The notes below the pieces were generated by a model, which saw only the letters and a list, made by a program, of their open reading frames with translations, was not told the origin of the DNA and did not search any database. 56,019 nt of DNA, from NCBI GenBank assembly GCA_026399515.1, contig JAPLQT010000114.1:26069-82087 (forward strand), given 5' to 3'. The translations under genes and the position numbers were made by a program. Positions 9,837 through 18,832 of this stretch are shown piece after piece; positions within the stretch are counted from its first letter, which is position 1, and each line of letters begins with the position of its first letter. The stretch comes from Pseudomonadota bacterium. Lineage in GTDB: Bacteria; Pseudomonadota; Gammaproteobacteria; Burkholderiales; Rhodocyclaceae.

Positions 9837-10832
9837 TTACATCGCTTTGAGGCCGAGACGCGCAAAGAGATTCTCGTCTCGTTCCGCTTCGGGATTGTCG
9901 GCCGTCAGGAGTTTGTCGCCGTAAAAAATCGAGTTGGCGCCGGCCAGGAAACACAGCGCCTGCAATTCGTCCGACATCTGCTGGCGCCCGGCGGAGAGGC
10001 GCACCATGCTGGTCGGCATGGTGATGCGGGCACAGGCGATGGTCCTGGCGAACTCGAAAGGGTCGAGCGGCGGCGCATCGGCTAGCGGCGTGCCTGGGAT
10101 AGTCACCAGGTTATTGATCGGCACCGACTCGGGTGGCGGGTCCATGTTGGCCAACTCGGCGATCAACGCGGCGCGCGCGCGGCGGCTCTCGCCCATGCCG
10201 ACGATGCCGCCGCAGCAGACGTTGATGCCGGCATCGCGCACTTTCTGTAGCGTATCGAAGCGATCCGCTTGGCTATGGGTCGAAATCACCTGGGCGTAAA
10301 ATTCCGGCGCGGTATCCAGGTTGTGGTTGTAGTAATCCAGACCGGCCGCCTTGAGCTGTTCGGCTTGGCCATCCTGTAGCATGCCGAGCGTGACGCAGGT
10401 TTCCAGCCCGAGATCCTTTACCGCCCGCACCATCTCCTTGACCTTTTCGAGGTCCTTCTGCTTCGGTCCGCGCCAGGCGGCGCCCATGCAGAAGCGGGTG
10501 GCCCCCTGGTCCCGGGCGGCTTGCGCCGCCTCAATCACCTCATCCAGCGGCAGCAATGCCTCGCGTTCAAGGCCGGTGTCGTGGTGGGTCGATTGCGAAC
10601 AATAGCCGCAGTCCTCGGAACAGCCGCCGGTCTTGACCGAGAGCAGAGTCGAGCGCTGTACCGCATTGGCGTCGAAATTGGCGCGATGTACTTGTTGCGC
10701 GCGGAACAGCAAATCGTTGAAAGGCAGTTCGAACAAGGCCTCGATGTCGGCGGTTCGCCAGGCCGGCGCAGCCGGATGCAAAAGGTTTGGGGGAAGCGAT
10801 GAGGCGGCATTTTTGAGGTCGGCGGAGGGCAT
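9837..10832 (-). CDS. bioB: Biotin synthase
   Basis: This 331-residue radical SAM enzyme inserts sulfur into dethiobiotin. The radical SAM cluster motif is [11 protein letters not shown] (about residue 70). The cysteines and Arg for the auxiliary cluster lie in [21 protein letters not shown] and [13 protein letters not shown]. The C-terminus has [14 protein letters not shown]. The length is normal. It is transcribed away from comF. Only 55 bp separate its ATG from my comF start, so the two promoters must be compact or overlap. Confidence 0.97.
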   Translation of the reverse strand: MPSADLKNAASSLPPNLLHPAAPAWRTADIEALFELPFNDLLFRAQQVHRANFDANAVQRSTLLSVKTGGCSEDCGYCSQSTHHDTGLEREALLPLDEVIEAAQAARDQGATRFCMGAAWRGPKQKDLEKVKEMVRAVKDLGLETCVTLGMLQDGQAEQLKAAGLDYYNHNLDTAPEFYAQVISTHSQADRFDTLQKVRDAGINVCCGGIVGMGESRRARAALIAELANMDPPPESVPINNLVTIPGTPLADAPPLDPFEFARTIACARITMPTSMVRLSAGRQQMSDELQALCFLAGANSIFYGDKLLTADNPEAERDENLFARLGLKAM

Positions 10833-10887
10833 GACGGATCACAGTCTGCGAAAATGGGAGGACGCATCATGTTTGAAGGAGGTGCGC

Positions 10888-11646
10888 TTGTCAATTTCAC
10901 CGCTTTGGACTCCACGCTTGGCTCCGGGTTTGGCTGACTGGCTGGCACGGGCAGGCCGGCGCCTCGGCTCGGCCTTGCTGCCCCAGGACTGTTTCCTGTG
11001 CGGGGCCGTGAGCGGCGATGCCTTGCTGTGCCGAGCCTGCGGCAACGACCTGCCGCGTCTGCCGGCACTGCGCTGCCCCGCCTGCGCCCTGCCCACGCCG
11101 CGCGGCGAAACCTGCGGCGCCTGCCTCAAACGGCCGCCGCATTTCGATGCGACACTCAGCTGCTTCAGTTATGACTTCCCTGTCGATAGGCTGATCCAGG
11201 CGCTGAAATACCGGCGTAGCCTGGTCGTCTCCGACTACCTTGCACTGGCGCTATTGGAAGCTGCGCCAATGCCACCCATGCCGGCAATGCAGGCGGCCCT
11301 GTTGCTGGCGCTGCCGCTTTCAGCGCAGCGGCTGCGCCAACGCGGTTTCAACCAGGCGCTCGAAATCGCCCGCCCGCTGGCCAAATGTCTCGGTCTGCCG
11401 CTGCTGATCGATGGCTACAAACGTGTCATAGATACCGCGCCGCAAACCAGCCTGCCTTGGCAGGAGCGCCAAAAGAACATCCAAGGCGCTTTCGAATGCG
11501 CCCTGGACTTGTCGGGAAAGACCATCATCGTCATCGACGACGTGATGACCACCGGCGCGACCCTCAACGAATTCGCCCGTACCTTGAAAAAACACGGCGC
11601 GGCGAACGTCATCAACTGGGTAGCTGCGCGCACGCTGAGGCATTGA
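10888..11646 (+). CDS. comF: ComF family phosphoribosyltransferase-like protein
   Basis: This 252-residue ComF/GntX-type protein has a zinc-ribbon start (CFLCG, CRAC, CPAC, CGAC; residues about 35-80) and a phosphoribosyltransferase domain. The PRPP-binding loop is VIVIDDVMTTGATL, with LRQRGFNQALEIARPLA before it. ComF proteins are needed for DNA uptake in competent bacteria; the biochemical role is unsettled. I start at TTG 10888 because AAGGAGGT lies 4 nt upstream. The in-frame ATG at 10831 overlaps the divergent bioB start codon and has no ribosome site. Proximity to type IV pilus genes may hint at competence, but comF beside bioB is also the common betaproteobacterial order. Confidence 0.88.
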   Translation: MSISPLWTPRLAPGLADWLARAGRRLGSALLPQDCFLCGAVSGDALLCRACGNDLPRLPALRCPACALPTPRGETCGACLKRPPHFDATLSCFSYDFPVDRLIQALKYRRSLVVSDYLALALLEAAPMPPMPAMQAALLLALPLSAQRLRQRGFNQALEIARPLAKCLGLPLLIDGYKRVIDTAPQTSLPWQERQKNIQGAFECALDLSGKTIIVIDDVMTTGATLNEFARTLKKHGAANVINWVAARTLRH

Positions 11647-11655
11647 CGGGCCAGC

Positions 11656-11669
11656 CACGGCCTTGGCCG
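11656..11669. terminator. Small hairpin between convergent comF and mshN
   Basis: ACGGCCTTGGCCGT is a 6-bp perfect stem in the 32-bp gap between two convergent stops. It lacks a T run, so it is a weak candidate for a bidirectional terminator. Confidence 0.3.
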
Positions 11670-11678
11670 TTGCGAACC

Positions 11679-12857
11679 TCAGCGCAATTTCTTGTCGATC
11701 GCCGACGCCATCTCAGGTGTTACCCCGCTCGAATTGCGGGCACGCTGGAAGGCCTCCCGTGCCTCCGAGCTCTTGCCATCCGCCTCATAGGCCAGGCCCA
11801 AACCCAGCCACCAGCGCCCCTCATTGGGTTTGAGCTGGACGGCGGCTTGGTAGTACAAGGTCGCCTCATGCGGCTTCTGCATGCGCTGTAGCAGGACGCC
11901 GGCGAAGCCCTGGTAATCGGCGCTCTTTTCGCCATGCGCCATATGTTTTTGCAGGGTTTCCCAGGCTTCCGGCAATCTGCCGCGTTCCACCTGGATGCGC
12001 GCCAAAGCCATTGCCCAGGAGATCTGCTCCGGCATCAGGTCCAGTCCCTCTTTCAGGACGACTTGAACCTCTTCCCATTGCTTCTGCTCGGCTTGCATGC
12101 TGAGCAGGGTTTGGCGCGTTGCCAGATGCCTGGGATCTTCCTGCAACGCAGCCTTGAACAGTGTGGCCGCTTCGGAAAAATGCCCCAGCTTGTAAGCAGC
12201 GACCCCTTTCCGGTAACCGGCCTCGGCCCTCTCCTGGGCGCTGCCCAGATTCTGCTGCTTCTCCACCGCCACCGGTGCGGAAGCGCGCGCGGATTTAGTC
12301 GCCGGTGCAGCTTGTTTGGGCGGAGGCGGAGGCGCAGCCACCACAGGGGCAGGTTTTGTCGCGGCGGGCTTGGGCTGCGGCATTTCCGGCAGCGATCTAT
12401 CGATCTTCAGATCGGTATTCCGATTCTCAGCGACCGGCACAGGGGCCTGCTGGACGGCGGGTGCCGGCGGCGGGGCTTGCTCCGCAGTGGCTTCAGCAAC
12501 AGCCGGCGCCGTTTCAGGCAAGGACGGCAGCGGCAGCATCTGCTCGGGCGGAGGCAACTGTAGGACCACGGTGGTCGGTGCTGGCGGCACAGCCTGCGCG
12601 ACCACCGTCGGCGCCGGGGGCGGCAGGATGCCAGCCGGAAGAGGCACAATTTCGGCCAGCAGTGGCAACCATAAAGCGGAAGTCTGGATCGCGGCGGCCC
12701 CGAGGATCGCCAGTCCGGCCAGGATCCACACTCGCCGGCTGACCCGCGGCGCCACGACCTCTTCGGGCAGGGGCCGGACTTCATCGGGAAGCACCGTCTG
12801 GCCGGTGGCCGCATGACGGGCGTCCAGATCGCGCAGCATCTTGTTGATCAGGCTCAT
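11679..12857 (-). CDS. mshN: MSHA pilus biogenesis protein MshN (TPR)
   Basis: This 392-residue protein begins MSLINKMLRDLDARHAATGQ, the typical MshN opening. One transmembrane helix follows (about 43-65, VWILAGLAILGAAAIQTSAL), then a Pro/Ala-rich periplasmic linker (about 70-205). The C-terminal half has TPR-like repeats: AGYRKGVAAYKLGHFSEAAT, ALQEDPRHLATRQTLLSMQ and AVQLKPNEGRWWLGLGLAYE. MshN is an accessory assembly protein of the mannose-sensitive haemagglutinin pilus. It is the last gene of a minus-strand run mshI-mshI2-mshJ-mshK-mshL-mshM-mshN with tiny gaps or overlaps, so this is one operon. Confidence 0.88.
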   Translation of the reverse strand: MSLINKMLRDLDARHAATGQTVLPDEVRPLPEEVVAPRVSRRVWILAGLAILGAAAIQTSALWLPLLAEIVPLPAGILPPPAPTVVAQAVPPAPTTVVLQLPPPEQMLPLPSLPETAPAVAEATAEQAPPPAPAVQQAPVPVAENRNTDLKIDRSLPEMPQPKPAATKPAPVVAAPPPPPKQAAPATKSARASAPVAVEKQQNLGSAQERAEAGYRKGVAAYKLGHFSEAATLFKAALQEDPRHLATRQTLLSMQAEQKQWEEVQVVLKEGLDLMPEQISWAMALARIQVERGRLPEAWETLQKHMAHGEKSADYQGFAGVLLQRMQKPHEATLYYQAAVQLKPNEGRWWLGLGLAYEADGKSSEAREAFQRARNSSGVTPEMASAIDKKLR

Positions 12858-12866
12858 CGTACTGTC

Positions 12867-13703
12867 TTAGGAAAAGAACCGCCAACTGCTCACTTTGACG
12901 CCCTCGGTATCGCGCGCCGCTTCGGTCACATGGACCCTCCCCACATTGACCTTGCCTTCGCCGAAGGCAGCGAGCATGGACTTGTGCGCCAGGATATTCA
13001 CCAAACGGGGAATCCCCTTGGAATATTGATACAGACTGGAGAGCGCCGGCCGCGAAAATATCGGGCTGCCGCGATAGCCGGCGACGCGCAGGCGATGCGT
13101 CAGATAATGCCCCAGCTCGTCGCGCCGCAGTCCCTGCATGCGGTGGTGAAAAGCAATCCGCTGCAATAACTGGCGCACCGAAGGATCGGCCAGCTTGACA
13201 TCCAGCTCCGGCTGGCCGAACAACACCAGGTGCAGCAGTTTTCTTTTCTCTGTTTCCAGATTCGACAACAGGCGCAACGCTTCCAGGCTCTCCAGCGGCG
13301 CGGTCTGGGCCTCGTCGACGCAGAACACCACCGTCTTGCCTTCATCCGCCAGGTCCAGCAAACGCTGATTGATCTGCTTGATGAGTTGAAACTGCTGTTC
13401 GCTGGAATCGAGCTTCAGACCCAGTTCGTCGGCAACCGCCAGCAGCAGAGGAAGCGGAGCCAGCGCGGGGTTTGGAAGATAAGCGCTGAAATAATTTAGG
13501 CCCAGCGTCGCCAGGAAACGGCGGCACAGCATGGTTTTGCCGGTACCGACCTCCCCGGTGATCTTGATGAACCCTTCGCCGCTTTGCAAGGCGATCAGCA
13601 GCGTGTTGAGCGCCTCCTGGTGGGACGCCGCGGAATAGGCGTATTCGGTATCGGGAGTGATCCCGAAGGGGCGTTCGACGAGACCGAAATGAGCGAGGTA
13701 CAT
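12867..13703 (-). CDS. mshM: MSHA biogenesis ATPase MshM (ExeA-like AAA)
   Basis: This 278-residue AAA ATPase begins MYLAHFGLVERPFGITPD, the hallmark of the ExeA/MshM group. Walker A is GEVGTGKTML (about residue 50), Walker B TVVFCVDEAQT (about 125), and the sensor region has LVLFGQPELD. RLVNILAHKSMLAAFGEG follows in the lid. Family members help assemble or position the secretin in the cell wall. It sits 9 nt before mshN and 12 nt after mshL, in the same operon. I see no peptidoglycan-binding extension, so it is the short MshM form. Confidence 0.92.
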   Translation of the reverse strand: MYLAHFGLVERPFGITPDTEYAYSAASHQEALNTLLIALQSGEGFIKITGEVGTGKTMLCRRFLATLGLNYFSAYLPNPALAPLPLLLAVADELGLKLDSSEQQFQLIKQINQRLLDLADEGKTVVFCVDEAQTAPLESLEALRLLSNLETEKRKLLHLVLFGQPELDVKLADPSVRQLLQRIAFHHRMQGLRRDELGHYLTHRLRVAGYRGSPIFSRPALSSLYQYSKGIPRLVNILAHKSMLAAFGEGKVNVGRVHVTEAARDTEGVKVSSWRFFS

Positions 13704-13715
13704 TCGAATTGGGGC

Positions 13716-15497
13716 TTAACGTTTTTGAACACCCGCCGACTTGCGGGGACTGAGCGCCTCGAAACGGCTTTGGGTTTGCAACAGGTCTTCCTGCGTAACC
13801 CGATCACTACTGATGATCGTCGGCTTCATCAGGATCACCATTTCGCTCTTGTTGAAGCTGTTGCTGCGCTGTCCGAAGAGACCGTCCAGCACGGACACGT
13901 TGGCCGTTCCCGGCAGCCCGTTTCTGGTCTGGGATTGCGACTGGCGCATCAAGCCGCCGATGGCGACAATGTTGCCGTCCTGCACCCGCACGATGCTATC
14001 GGTCTCGTTGATGCTGCTGGCTGCCAGCGGCAGGTTCAGGGTGCCGCCATTGGTCCCCAGATCGACCACCTTGACCTTCTCGGCGACGTTGCTGACTGCC
14101 GGGTGGACATGCAGAATGATATTGCCCTCGTCGTCGATTTGCGGCGTTACGTCCAGCGATATGCCGGAGAAGAAAGGTTGCATGGTCAAGGATGGCGCTA
14201 CGGCCGCAATAGTCGTCGTGGCCGCGGTGCCACCGCTGATGTTGGTGATGAACATTTCATCGGTGCCCACCTTGAGCAGCGCTTTCTGATTGTTCAGCGT
14301 GGCGATGCGCGGGCTGGAGAGTACCGCAACATCGCCCTGGGTTTCCAGGAAATTGATGACCGCGGCAAAATTGGCCGTCTGGAAGGCCAGGCCGATGAAG
14401 CCATTGCCCATCGGCGTCACCGACTTGATGGCGCCCGGCACCACTTCCACCGAGGCATTGCCCGCCTGAAAGTTTGCGTCGGTCTTGAGAGTGGTTCCCG
14501 ACGCCATGGATCCGGCCATGGTACTGACGTTGTTGATGGTCTTGAAGGCTGCCCAGTTGATGCCGGACTGGGCGGTATTGCTCAGCGTCACTTCGATGAT
14601 CTTGGCTTCGATCATCACCTGGCGCTCGACAACCAGTTGGGTGGCCTTGAGGTAACTTTCCACGCTGCGCATTTCAGCCGGGAACGCACGTACCACCACG
14701 ACTCCCGACATCGAGTTGATGATCACCTGACGTCCGTCCGCGGTACCCACAATGGCGGTCAGTGCCGTGGTCAGATCACGCCAGAAATCGGAATCCGAAC
14801 TGGTGCTGACGCGACTGCCGCCGCCGCTCGAACTGGCGCCTTGCGCAGTGCCGCCACCCTGAGCGGCGTTCTGCGTCTGTGTCGGCGCAGGTACCGTTCC
14901 CGTGTTGCTGCCCGGGGTCGTCGCCGGGGCTGAGGTCACCGCTGGGCCAGACGAGCCCGATGTCACGCTCAGGCTGCTGGTTCCCTGGCGACGTCCCGAG
15001 AGATAGTTGATCTGAAACACGCGAGACTGCAAGGTGTTGGATTGAATGAAAATGCGCGTCCCTTGGACTCTGTATTCGTATCCATACAGGTCGCGGATGG
15101 TATCGAGCGCCTCCTTGATGGTGACATCCTTGAGATTGACGGTGATGTTCCCCGACAACTCCGGAGGCAGCAGCATGCTGTAGCGGGTACCGCTCACCAG
15201 GGCCATGAAAACCTGGGCGGCGGGCGCCTTGACCACAGACAGATCGAAACGCAGCTCGGCATCATTGACGGCCTTCGGCATCTCGATCTGAAGCGGCGGC
15301 ATCAGGGCCTGATCGATTCCGTCGGTGCCTGCTTTGCGTTCCGAGGCTGCCTTTCCCAACTCGGCATTGATGCGATCGAAGGTATTTCCGGGTTTTTGCG
15401 CGGGCGAACTGCACGAGGCCAGCACCACGATCACCAAGACCAGCGTGAACAGCGTTAGAAGATTCAGGTAACGTTCATTCGTCATGGTTTTTACCAT
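13716..15497 (-). CDS. mshL: MSHA outer-membrane secretin MshL
   Basis: This 593-residue lipoprotein secretin forms the outer-membrane pore for the pilus. A lipobox is visible (LVIVVLASCSSP, modified Cys near residue 29), followed by an STN/secretin N-domain (ITVNLKDVTIKEALDTIRD). After it come a Ser/Gly/Thr-rich linker (about 175-230), an N1-like domain (VVVRAFPAEMRSVESYLK) and the C-terminal secretin core. The core includes VAVLSSPRIATLNNQKALLK and NGLPGTANVSVLDGLFGQRS. Two starts are possible, 15497 and 15485; both overlap the end of mshK and neither has a clear ribosome site. Translation probably depends on coupling to mshK. Confidence 0.93.
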   Translation of the reverse strand: MVKTMTNERYLNLLTLFTLVLVIVVLASCSSPAQKPGNTFDRINAELGKAASERKAGTDGIDQALMPPLQIEMPKAVNDAELRFDLSVVKAPAAQVFMALVSGTRYSMLLPPELSGNITVNLKDVTIKEALDTIRDLYGYEYRVQGTRIFIQSNTLQSRVFQINYLSGRRQGTSSLSVTSGSSGPAVTSAPATTPGSNTGTVPAPTQTQNAAQGGGTAQGASSSGGGSRVSTSSDSDFWRDLTTALTAIVGTADGRQVIINSMSGVVVVRAFPAEMRSVESYLKATQLVVERQVMIEAKIIEVTLSNTAQSGINWAAFKTINNVSTMAGSMASGTTLKTDANFQAGNASVEVVPGAIKSVTPMGNGFIGLAFQTANFAAVINFLETQGDVAVLSSPRIATLNNQKALLKVGTDEMFITNISGGTAATTTIAAVAPSLTMQPFFSGISLDVTPQIDDEGNIILHVHPAVSNVAEKVKVVDLGTNGGTLNLPLAASSINETDSIVRVQDGNIVAIGGLMRQSQSQTRNGLPGTANVSVLDGLFGQRSNSFNKSEMVILMKPTIISSDRVTQEDLLQTQSRFEALSPRKSAGVQKR

Positions 15498-15882
15498 CTT
15501 CTTTCTTGAGCCCGGAACTCTCCGTCTTCTTGACCACGCCCGGCAACAGTCTCAACACTTCCTTGCCGGCCGGCCCCTGTAATACGGCTTCGGACTCGGT
15601 GAGCTTGACCAAGGTGGCATCTCCGATCTTGTCGCCCAGCTCCACCATGATCCCGTTGATCACCGCCATCGGCTTGTGTCCCCGGCCCAGGATGACCGTT
15701 TGCAGACCGCTGGGGGGCGGGACGTTTTCGGCGCCAGGAGAAACGACTTCGGTGGCCGTCACCGGTGGCCGAGTCGGATCTGGAAGCGAGGCGCCCTTCT
15801 GTCCATAAGCGAGACCAATCCCTCCCACCGACAGGGTAGCGGCGACCAGCGGGCTGAATATGGAGTTCAAACGACCAGCCAT
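15475..15882 (-). CDS. mshK: MSHA biogenesis protein MshK (PilP-like)
   Basis: This 135-residue periplasmic protein has a signal-like N-terminus (SPLVAATLSVGGIGLAYG). A small domain with LPDPTRPPVTATE, LQTVILGRGHKPMAVINGIM and GDKIGDATLVKL follows. The pattern resembles PilP/GspC homology regions that dock the inner-membrane complex to the secretin. It overlaps mshJ by 16 nt and mshL by up to 23 nt. Assignment as MshK rests on both position between mshJ and mshL and the conserved 'DPTRPP...GD' form. Confidence 0.82.
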   Translation of the reverse strand: MAGRLNSIFSPLVAATLSVGGIGLAYGQKGASLPDPTRPPVTATEVVSPGAENVPPPSGLQTVILGRGHKPMAVINGIMVELGDKIGDATLVKLTESEAVLQGPAGKEVLRLLPGVVKKTESSGLKKEDGKNHDE

Positions 15883-16610
15883 TGCTTGTCCAGACTCAGG
15901 GTATACACCGTTAACGTCATTTCATTGCGGGGATAAAGTTCGGTGGACAGCTTGATGCGATTCCAGATGATGCGCTGTGGCATGCGCTCGATCTCCGCCA
16001 GATACATCAACAGATCATTATAGCTACCCGCAATTTTTATCTCGATCCCGTGTTTGTAGATGTTTGACGCTGCGGCGGGCGTTGCCGCGGGTGCAACGGG
16101 TGCAACGGCTGCCACCGCAGGTGTCGCGGTCGACGCGGTCGGCGCAGCTGCCCCATCGGCCTTGCCCTCGGTCTTTTCTTTCCGCTCGATCAAAGGCGTG
16201 GGCGGCAAAGTGTTGAATGCCAGCAATTCCAAATTACGGTTCTTGGTCAGCAAGGATTCTAGAAAGCCTTGCATTTTGTCCGGAGGCACCAGGCTGCTTT
16301 CCACCGTCCGCAATTTTTCGTCGAGTGCCACCAGATCCTTGCGACTTTGCTGTAGAGCGATGCGGTTCGCCGCATCGGGGTCTTTGAGTTGCGCCTGGAT
16401 CACGGTCAATTGCACTTCGGCCGTTTTCAGATCGGTGGTCGCCTTGGTCAGGTTCCTGGTCTGGATTTCATAACGAGCCAAGTTGGGCTCGATCAGAAAT
16501 GTGTTGCCAAGTATTCCCAGGCCCGCCAGTAGCGCTGCTACCACCAAGCCCCGCTCGCGGCGAGCCAGCGCATCGAAGCGCGCCGCATACATCAGCCATT
16601 GTTGCTTCAC
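15867..16610 (-). CDS. mshJ: MSHA biogenesis protein MshJ (PilO-like)
   Basis: This 247-residue bitopic protein has one helix near the start (LVVAALLAGLGILGNTFLI, about 23-41). A coiled-coil segment rich in Leu, Lys and Gln follows (about 55-110), then an Ala/Pro linker and a ferredoxin-like PilO domain containing HGIEIKIAGSYNDLLMYLAE. PilO/MshJ pairs with PilN/MshI2 in the inner-membrane alignment complex. The start is GTG, overlapping the stop of the upstream gene by 4 nt (GTGA). An internal ATG six codons later is a weaker option. Confidence 0.87.
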   Translation of the reverse strand: MKQQWLMYAARFDALARRERGLVVAALLAGLGILGNTFLIEPNLARYEIQTRNLTKATTDLKTAEVQLTVIQAQLKDPDAANRIALQQSRKDLVALDEKLRTVESSLVPPDKMQGFLESLLTKNRNLELLAFNTLPPTPLIERKEKTEGKADGAAAPTASTATPAVAAVAPVAPAATPAAASNIYKHGIEIKIAGSYNDLLMYLAEIERMPQRIIWNRIKLSTELYPRNEMTLTVYTLSLDKQWLVV

Positions 16611-17509
16611 GGTTTTTTCTCCGAAGGCATGAAGTCCTGGAGCTTTTTCAATGCTTCGGCATGAGCCTTCGCGGTCTCGTCATTCCCTTTTTTCAACTCT
16701 TCCATCGCCGCCTTGCCCAGGTTTTCCGTCTTCGGCGTCAGAACCGGATCGACGAAACCCTGTTTTTGCGGCGATGTTGAGGGTGTCGGCTTGGACGGTG
16801 GAACGATGGTGGCCAAGGCCGCAAACGGGTCGGATGCCTCCGGCATCAGGACGAATTCAACGAAACTCGGCGGCGCTTCCTTGTCGGCGGGGGAAGCCGG
16901 ATTCACAGGCTTGCCCTTGGCATCAAGGATCGATTCCAGACTCTTCAGATCCTTCCCCGCCGCGGGTCGCTGGATGGTTAAGGACGCAAACCTGCGTCCC
17001 TGAAATACCGGCTCGGTTTTCAAGCGTCGAATGTATTCCGGCAAGGCTGCCGGATTCGTCATGCGTCCGCGGATTTCCATATCGCTGCCCGCGGCACCGA
17101 TGGTAAAGCCGGTCAGCCACAAACCGGTCGGCGTCTGCCGGGCAAACCCGCGCAGGAATTCCGTAAAACCGGTGGTGCTTCCTATGGCGCCTCCTTCGAG
17201 AACTTTCATGATTTCTTCGCGACTCTTGAGGAAGGCAAGCGTGCTGCTCAATTCGTTGGCCAACTCCGCGTTCGGCTTGCTTTCAGCGACCGCCTTGCCC
17301 ATCGCCACGAGCCGGTCCTGTGTATCCTTCAGGGTCTTGGCGCGCTCGCTTGCCGCTTGCTCCTGCCTATCCGCCCTCATGGTCGCCAAGGCGGTGGCGC
17401 CTCCGAGGATCACCAGCAGCAAGCCTGTGGCAATCGCCAAAGGTGTCGCCGTCAGCCAGTCGAAGACCTTGCGAAAAGCCGGGTTGAGGAGGTTGATCTG
17501 CTGGCTCAT
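16607..17509 (-). CDS. MSHA pilus inner-membrane protein of the PilN type (MshI2)
   Basis: This 300-residue protein begins MSQQINLLNPAFRKVFDWLT, the classical PilN opening that contacts PilM. A single helix follows (about 24-45, LAIATGLLLVILGGATALAT), then a coiled coil and a periplasmic domain with GFTEFLRGFARQTPTGLWL and EIRGRMTNPAALPEYIRRL. The C-terminal 80 residues are a low-complexity Pro/Lys/Ala tail ending KKLQDFMPSEKKP, longer than in standard PilN. The gene lies 10 nt after mshI and overlaps mshJ by 4 nt. Confidence 0.85.
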   Translation of the reverse strand: MSQQINLLNPAFRKVFDWLTATPLAIATGLLLVILGGATALATMRADRQEQAASERAKTLKDTQDRLVAMGKAVAESKPNAELANELSSTLAFLKSREEIMKVLEGGAIGSTTGFTEFLRGFARQTPTGLWLTGFTIGAAGSDMEIRGRMTNPAALPEYIRRLKTEPVFQGRRFASLTIQRPAAGKDLKSLESILDAKGKPVNPASPADKEAPPSFVEFVLMPEASDPFAALATIVPPSKPTPSTSPQKQGFVDPVLTPKTENLGKAAMEELKKGNDETAKAHAEALKKLQDFMPSEKKP

Positions 17510-17519
17510 CAGGCCCGGC

Positions 17520-18449
17520 CTATTCGCGCAACGCGGCGCCCAGCACCTTCAGGCACTGGGTTTGACGCGCGGGTTGGGAAAGCTCCGGAATCGCCTGGAA
17601 ATCGAGCACCTTGGCCAGCTCCATCTCCTCCACCGGTATGGACAGATTGTCGCGGAGGTAATCGAGGAAGCCCGGCACTCCAGGTGGGGGGGACACCAAC
17701 AGGTGGGGCAAACGAATATGTCCGTTCATCCGGTCGAAATTGTCCAATGAGCGTTGGACTTCGAGTGCGATACGCTCGTAAAGTTGTTCACGCCGCACTT
17801 CGTCTGCCTGCTGCAATTGCGCCAGCGAAACTTCGGTATGGCGTGCGGCATATAATTCGCCGCGGAAAGTGAAGGTCAGCATGGCGCCCGATTCGTCGCA
17901 GCAAAGCATCGCCAGGCCCCTATCTTCTTCCTCGAAAAGGGCCGAGATATTCCGTTGCGCGAGTTCGGGGATATCGATCGCCAGGAGCGGTACCTTGGCA
18001 TCGTCGAAAAGCGCCATACGCGGCGCGATAATCGTGTTGTTGGCTGCCACGGCGAAGACCTGTTTCGCCCGCCCAACCGCAGCGGGATCGACGGGAATCT
18101 CCAGTACGTCTATGGTCGCCGACTCGACCGGGTAGTTGAGCATGTCCTTGATGCGCCAGGGCAAGGCTTCCTTCAACTCGGCCGCCGGCATATCCGGAGG
18201 CTCCACTTGCAGTAACTGGTATTCACCGACGCGCAACACCGTGGAACAACGATAACGGGCGAGCTTCAAGGCCTTGCGCAGACGGCTCAAAGCCGCAACA
18301 TCATCCCCGGCACTCTGGTAGGAATTCAGCAGGAGAACCTCCGGTTTTTTCCCCTCCCGCCGCCGGATATGGGCGAAATCCATCCTCTCGGGAGCGATCG
18401 CCACGGACATCCATCCGTCATGTAGTTTGGGGCGCAGTAAGGGCATCAT
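17520..18449 (-). CDS. mshI: MSHA biogenesis protein MshI (PilM-like)
   Basis: This actin-fold PilM-type protein has about 309 residues from MMPLLRPKLHDGWMSVAIAP. ELKEALPWRIKDMLNYPVES, a stretch near ALDIPELAQRNIS and a late ERIALEVQRSLDNFDR match MshI. In the PilMNO complex it is the cytoplasmic partner of PilN. The open frame runs to a TTG at 18506, but residues before the paired Met look unrelated, so I start at 18449; the exact start is uncertain because I see no good ribosome site. It is the first gene of the seven-gene minus-strand msh operon and diverges from mshC. Confidence 0.83.
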   Translation of the reverse strand: MMPLLRPKLHDGWMSVAIAPERMDFAHIRRREGKKPEVLLLNSYQSAGDDVAALSRLRKALKLARYRCSTVLRVGEYQLLQVEPPDMPAAELKEALPWRIKDMLNYPVESATIDVLEIPVDPAAVGRAKQVFAVAANNTIIAPRMALFDDAKVPLLAIDIPELAQRNISALFEEEDRGLAMLCCDESGAMLTFTFRGELYAARHTEVSLAQLQQADEVRREQLYERIALEVQRSLDNFDRMNGHIRLPHLLVSPPPGVPGFLDYLRDNLSIPVEEMELAKVLDFQAIPELSQPARQTQCLKVLGAALRE

Positions 18450-18832
18450 CAAATTGACCAGAATGAGCGGGATGATAACCCGCTGAACCCGCGCCCTTGC
18501 ACACAATACCCGCCGATTTACCCCTTATTTCGTGAACTGGCCGCGTCTTGGGGATAACAAGTTTACCCATCGGGTTTGATCATGAAGCAAGCCGGAAGGG
18601 GCCGGAATCCGGGCAAACGGGTAATTGTCAAAGTGTGGCATATGTCTCGTCTGCTTCAATTCAATTCAGGCTATCCTATGCATCGGTCGAGCGTTATCCG
18701 TCAAACAATGGTTTCATCACGGATTTGGCGGCCTATGATGTCTGTCTATATCGTCCCGCCTTCCAGCTTTGATAAACTGTGTTTCCTGTTTTGTGAGATT
18801 GCCAAATGCAGGCTACCCCCCGCAGGATTGAG
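18450..18832. other. Divergent intergenic region between mshI and mshC
   Basis: These 383 bp must contain the promoters of both large msh operons. Short open frames are present, but none has a ribosome site or recognisable product. I could not find a convincing sigma-70 or sigma-54 site, a terminator or a repeat. The stretch is AT-richer than the genes around it. Confidence 0.5.

Noticed and set aside
13584-14933. Long plus-strand open frame of 449 codons opposite mshL
   Set aside because: It lies antisense to a clearly conserved secretin. Its translation is low-complexity, rich in His, Arg and Gly, and matches no family. It is a shadow caused by high GC.
18600-18680. Sigma-54 promoter (TGGCAT...TCTGC)
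   Set aside because: The spacing between GG and GC is about 14 instead of 10, so the site does not fit -24/-12.
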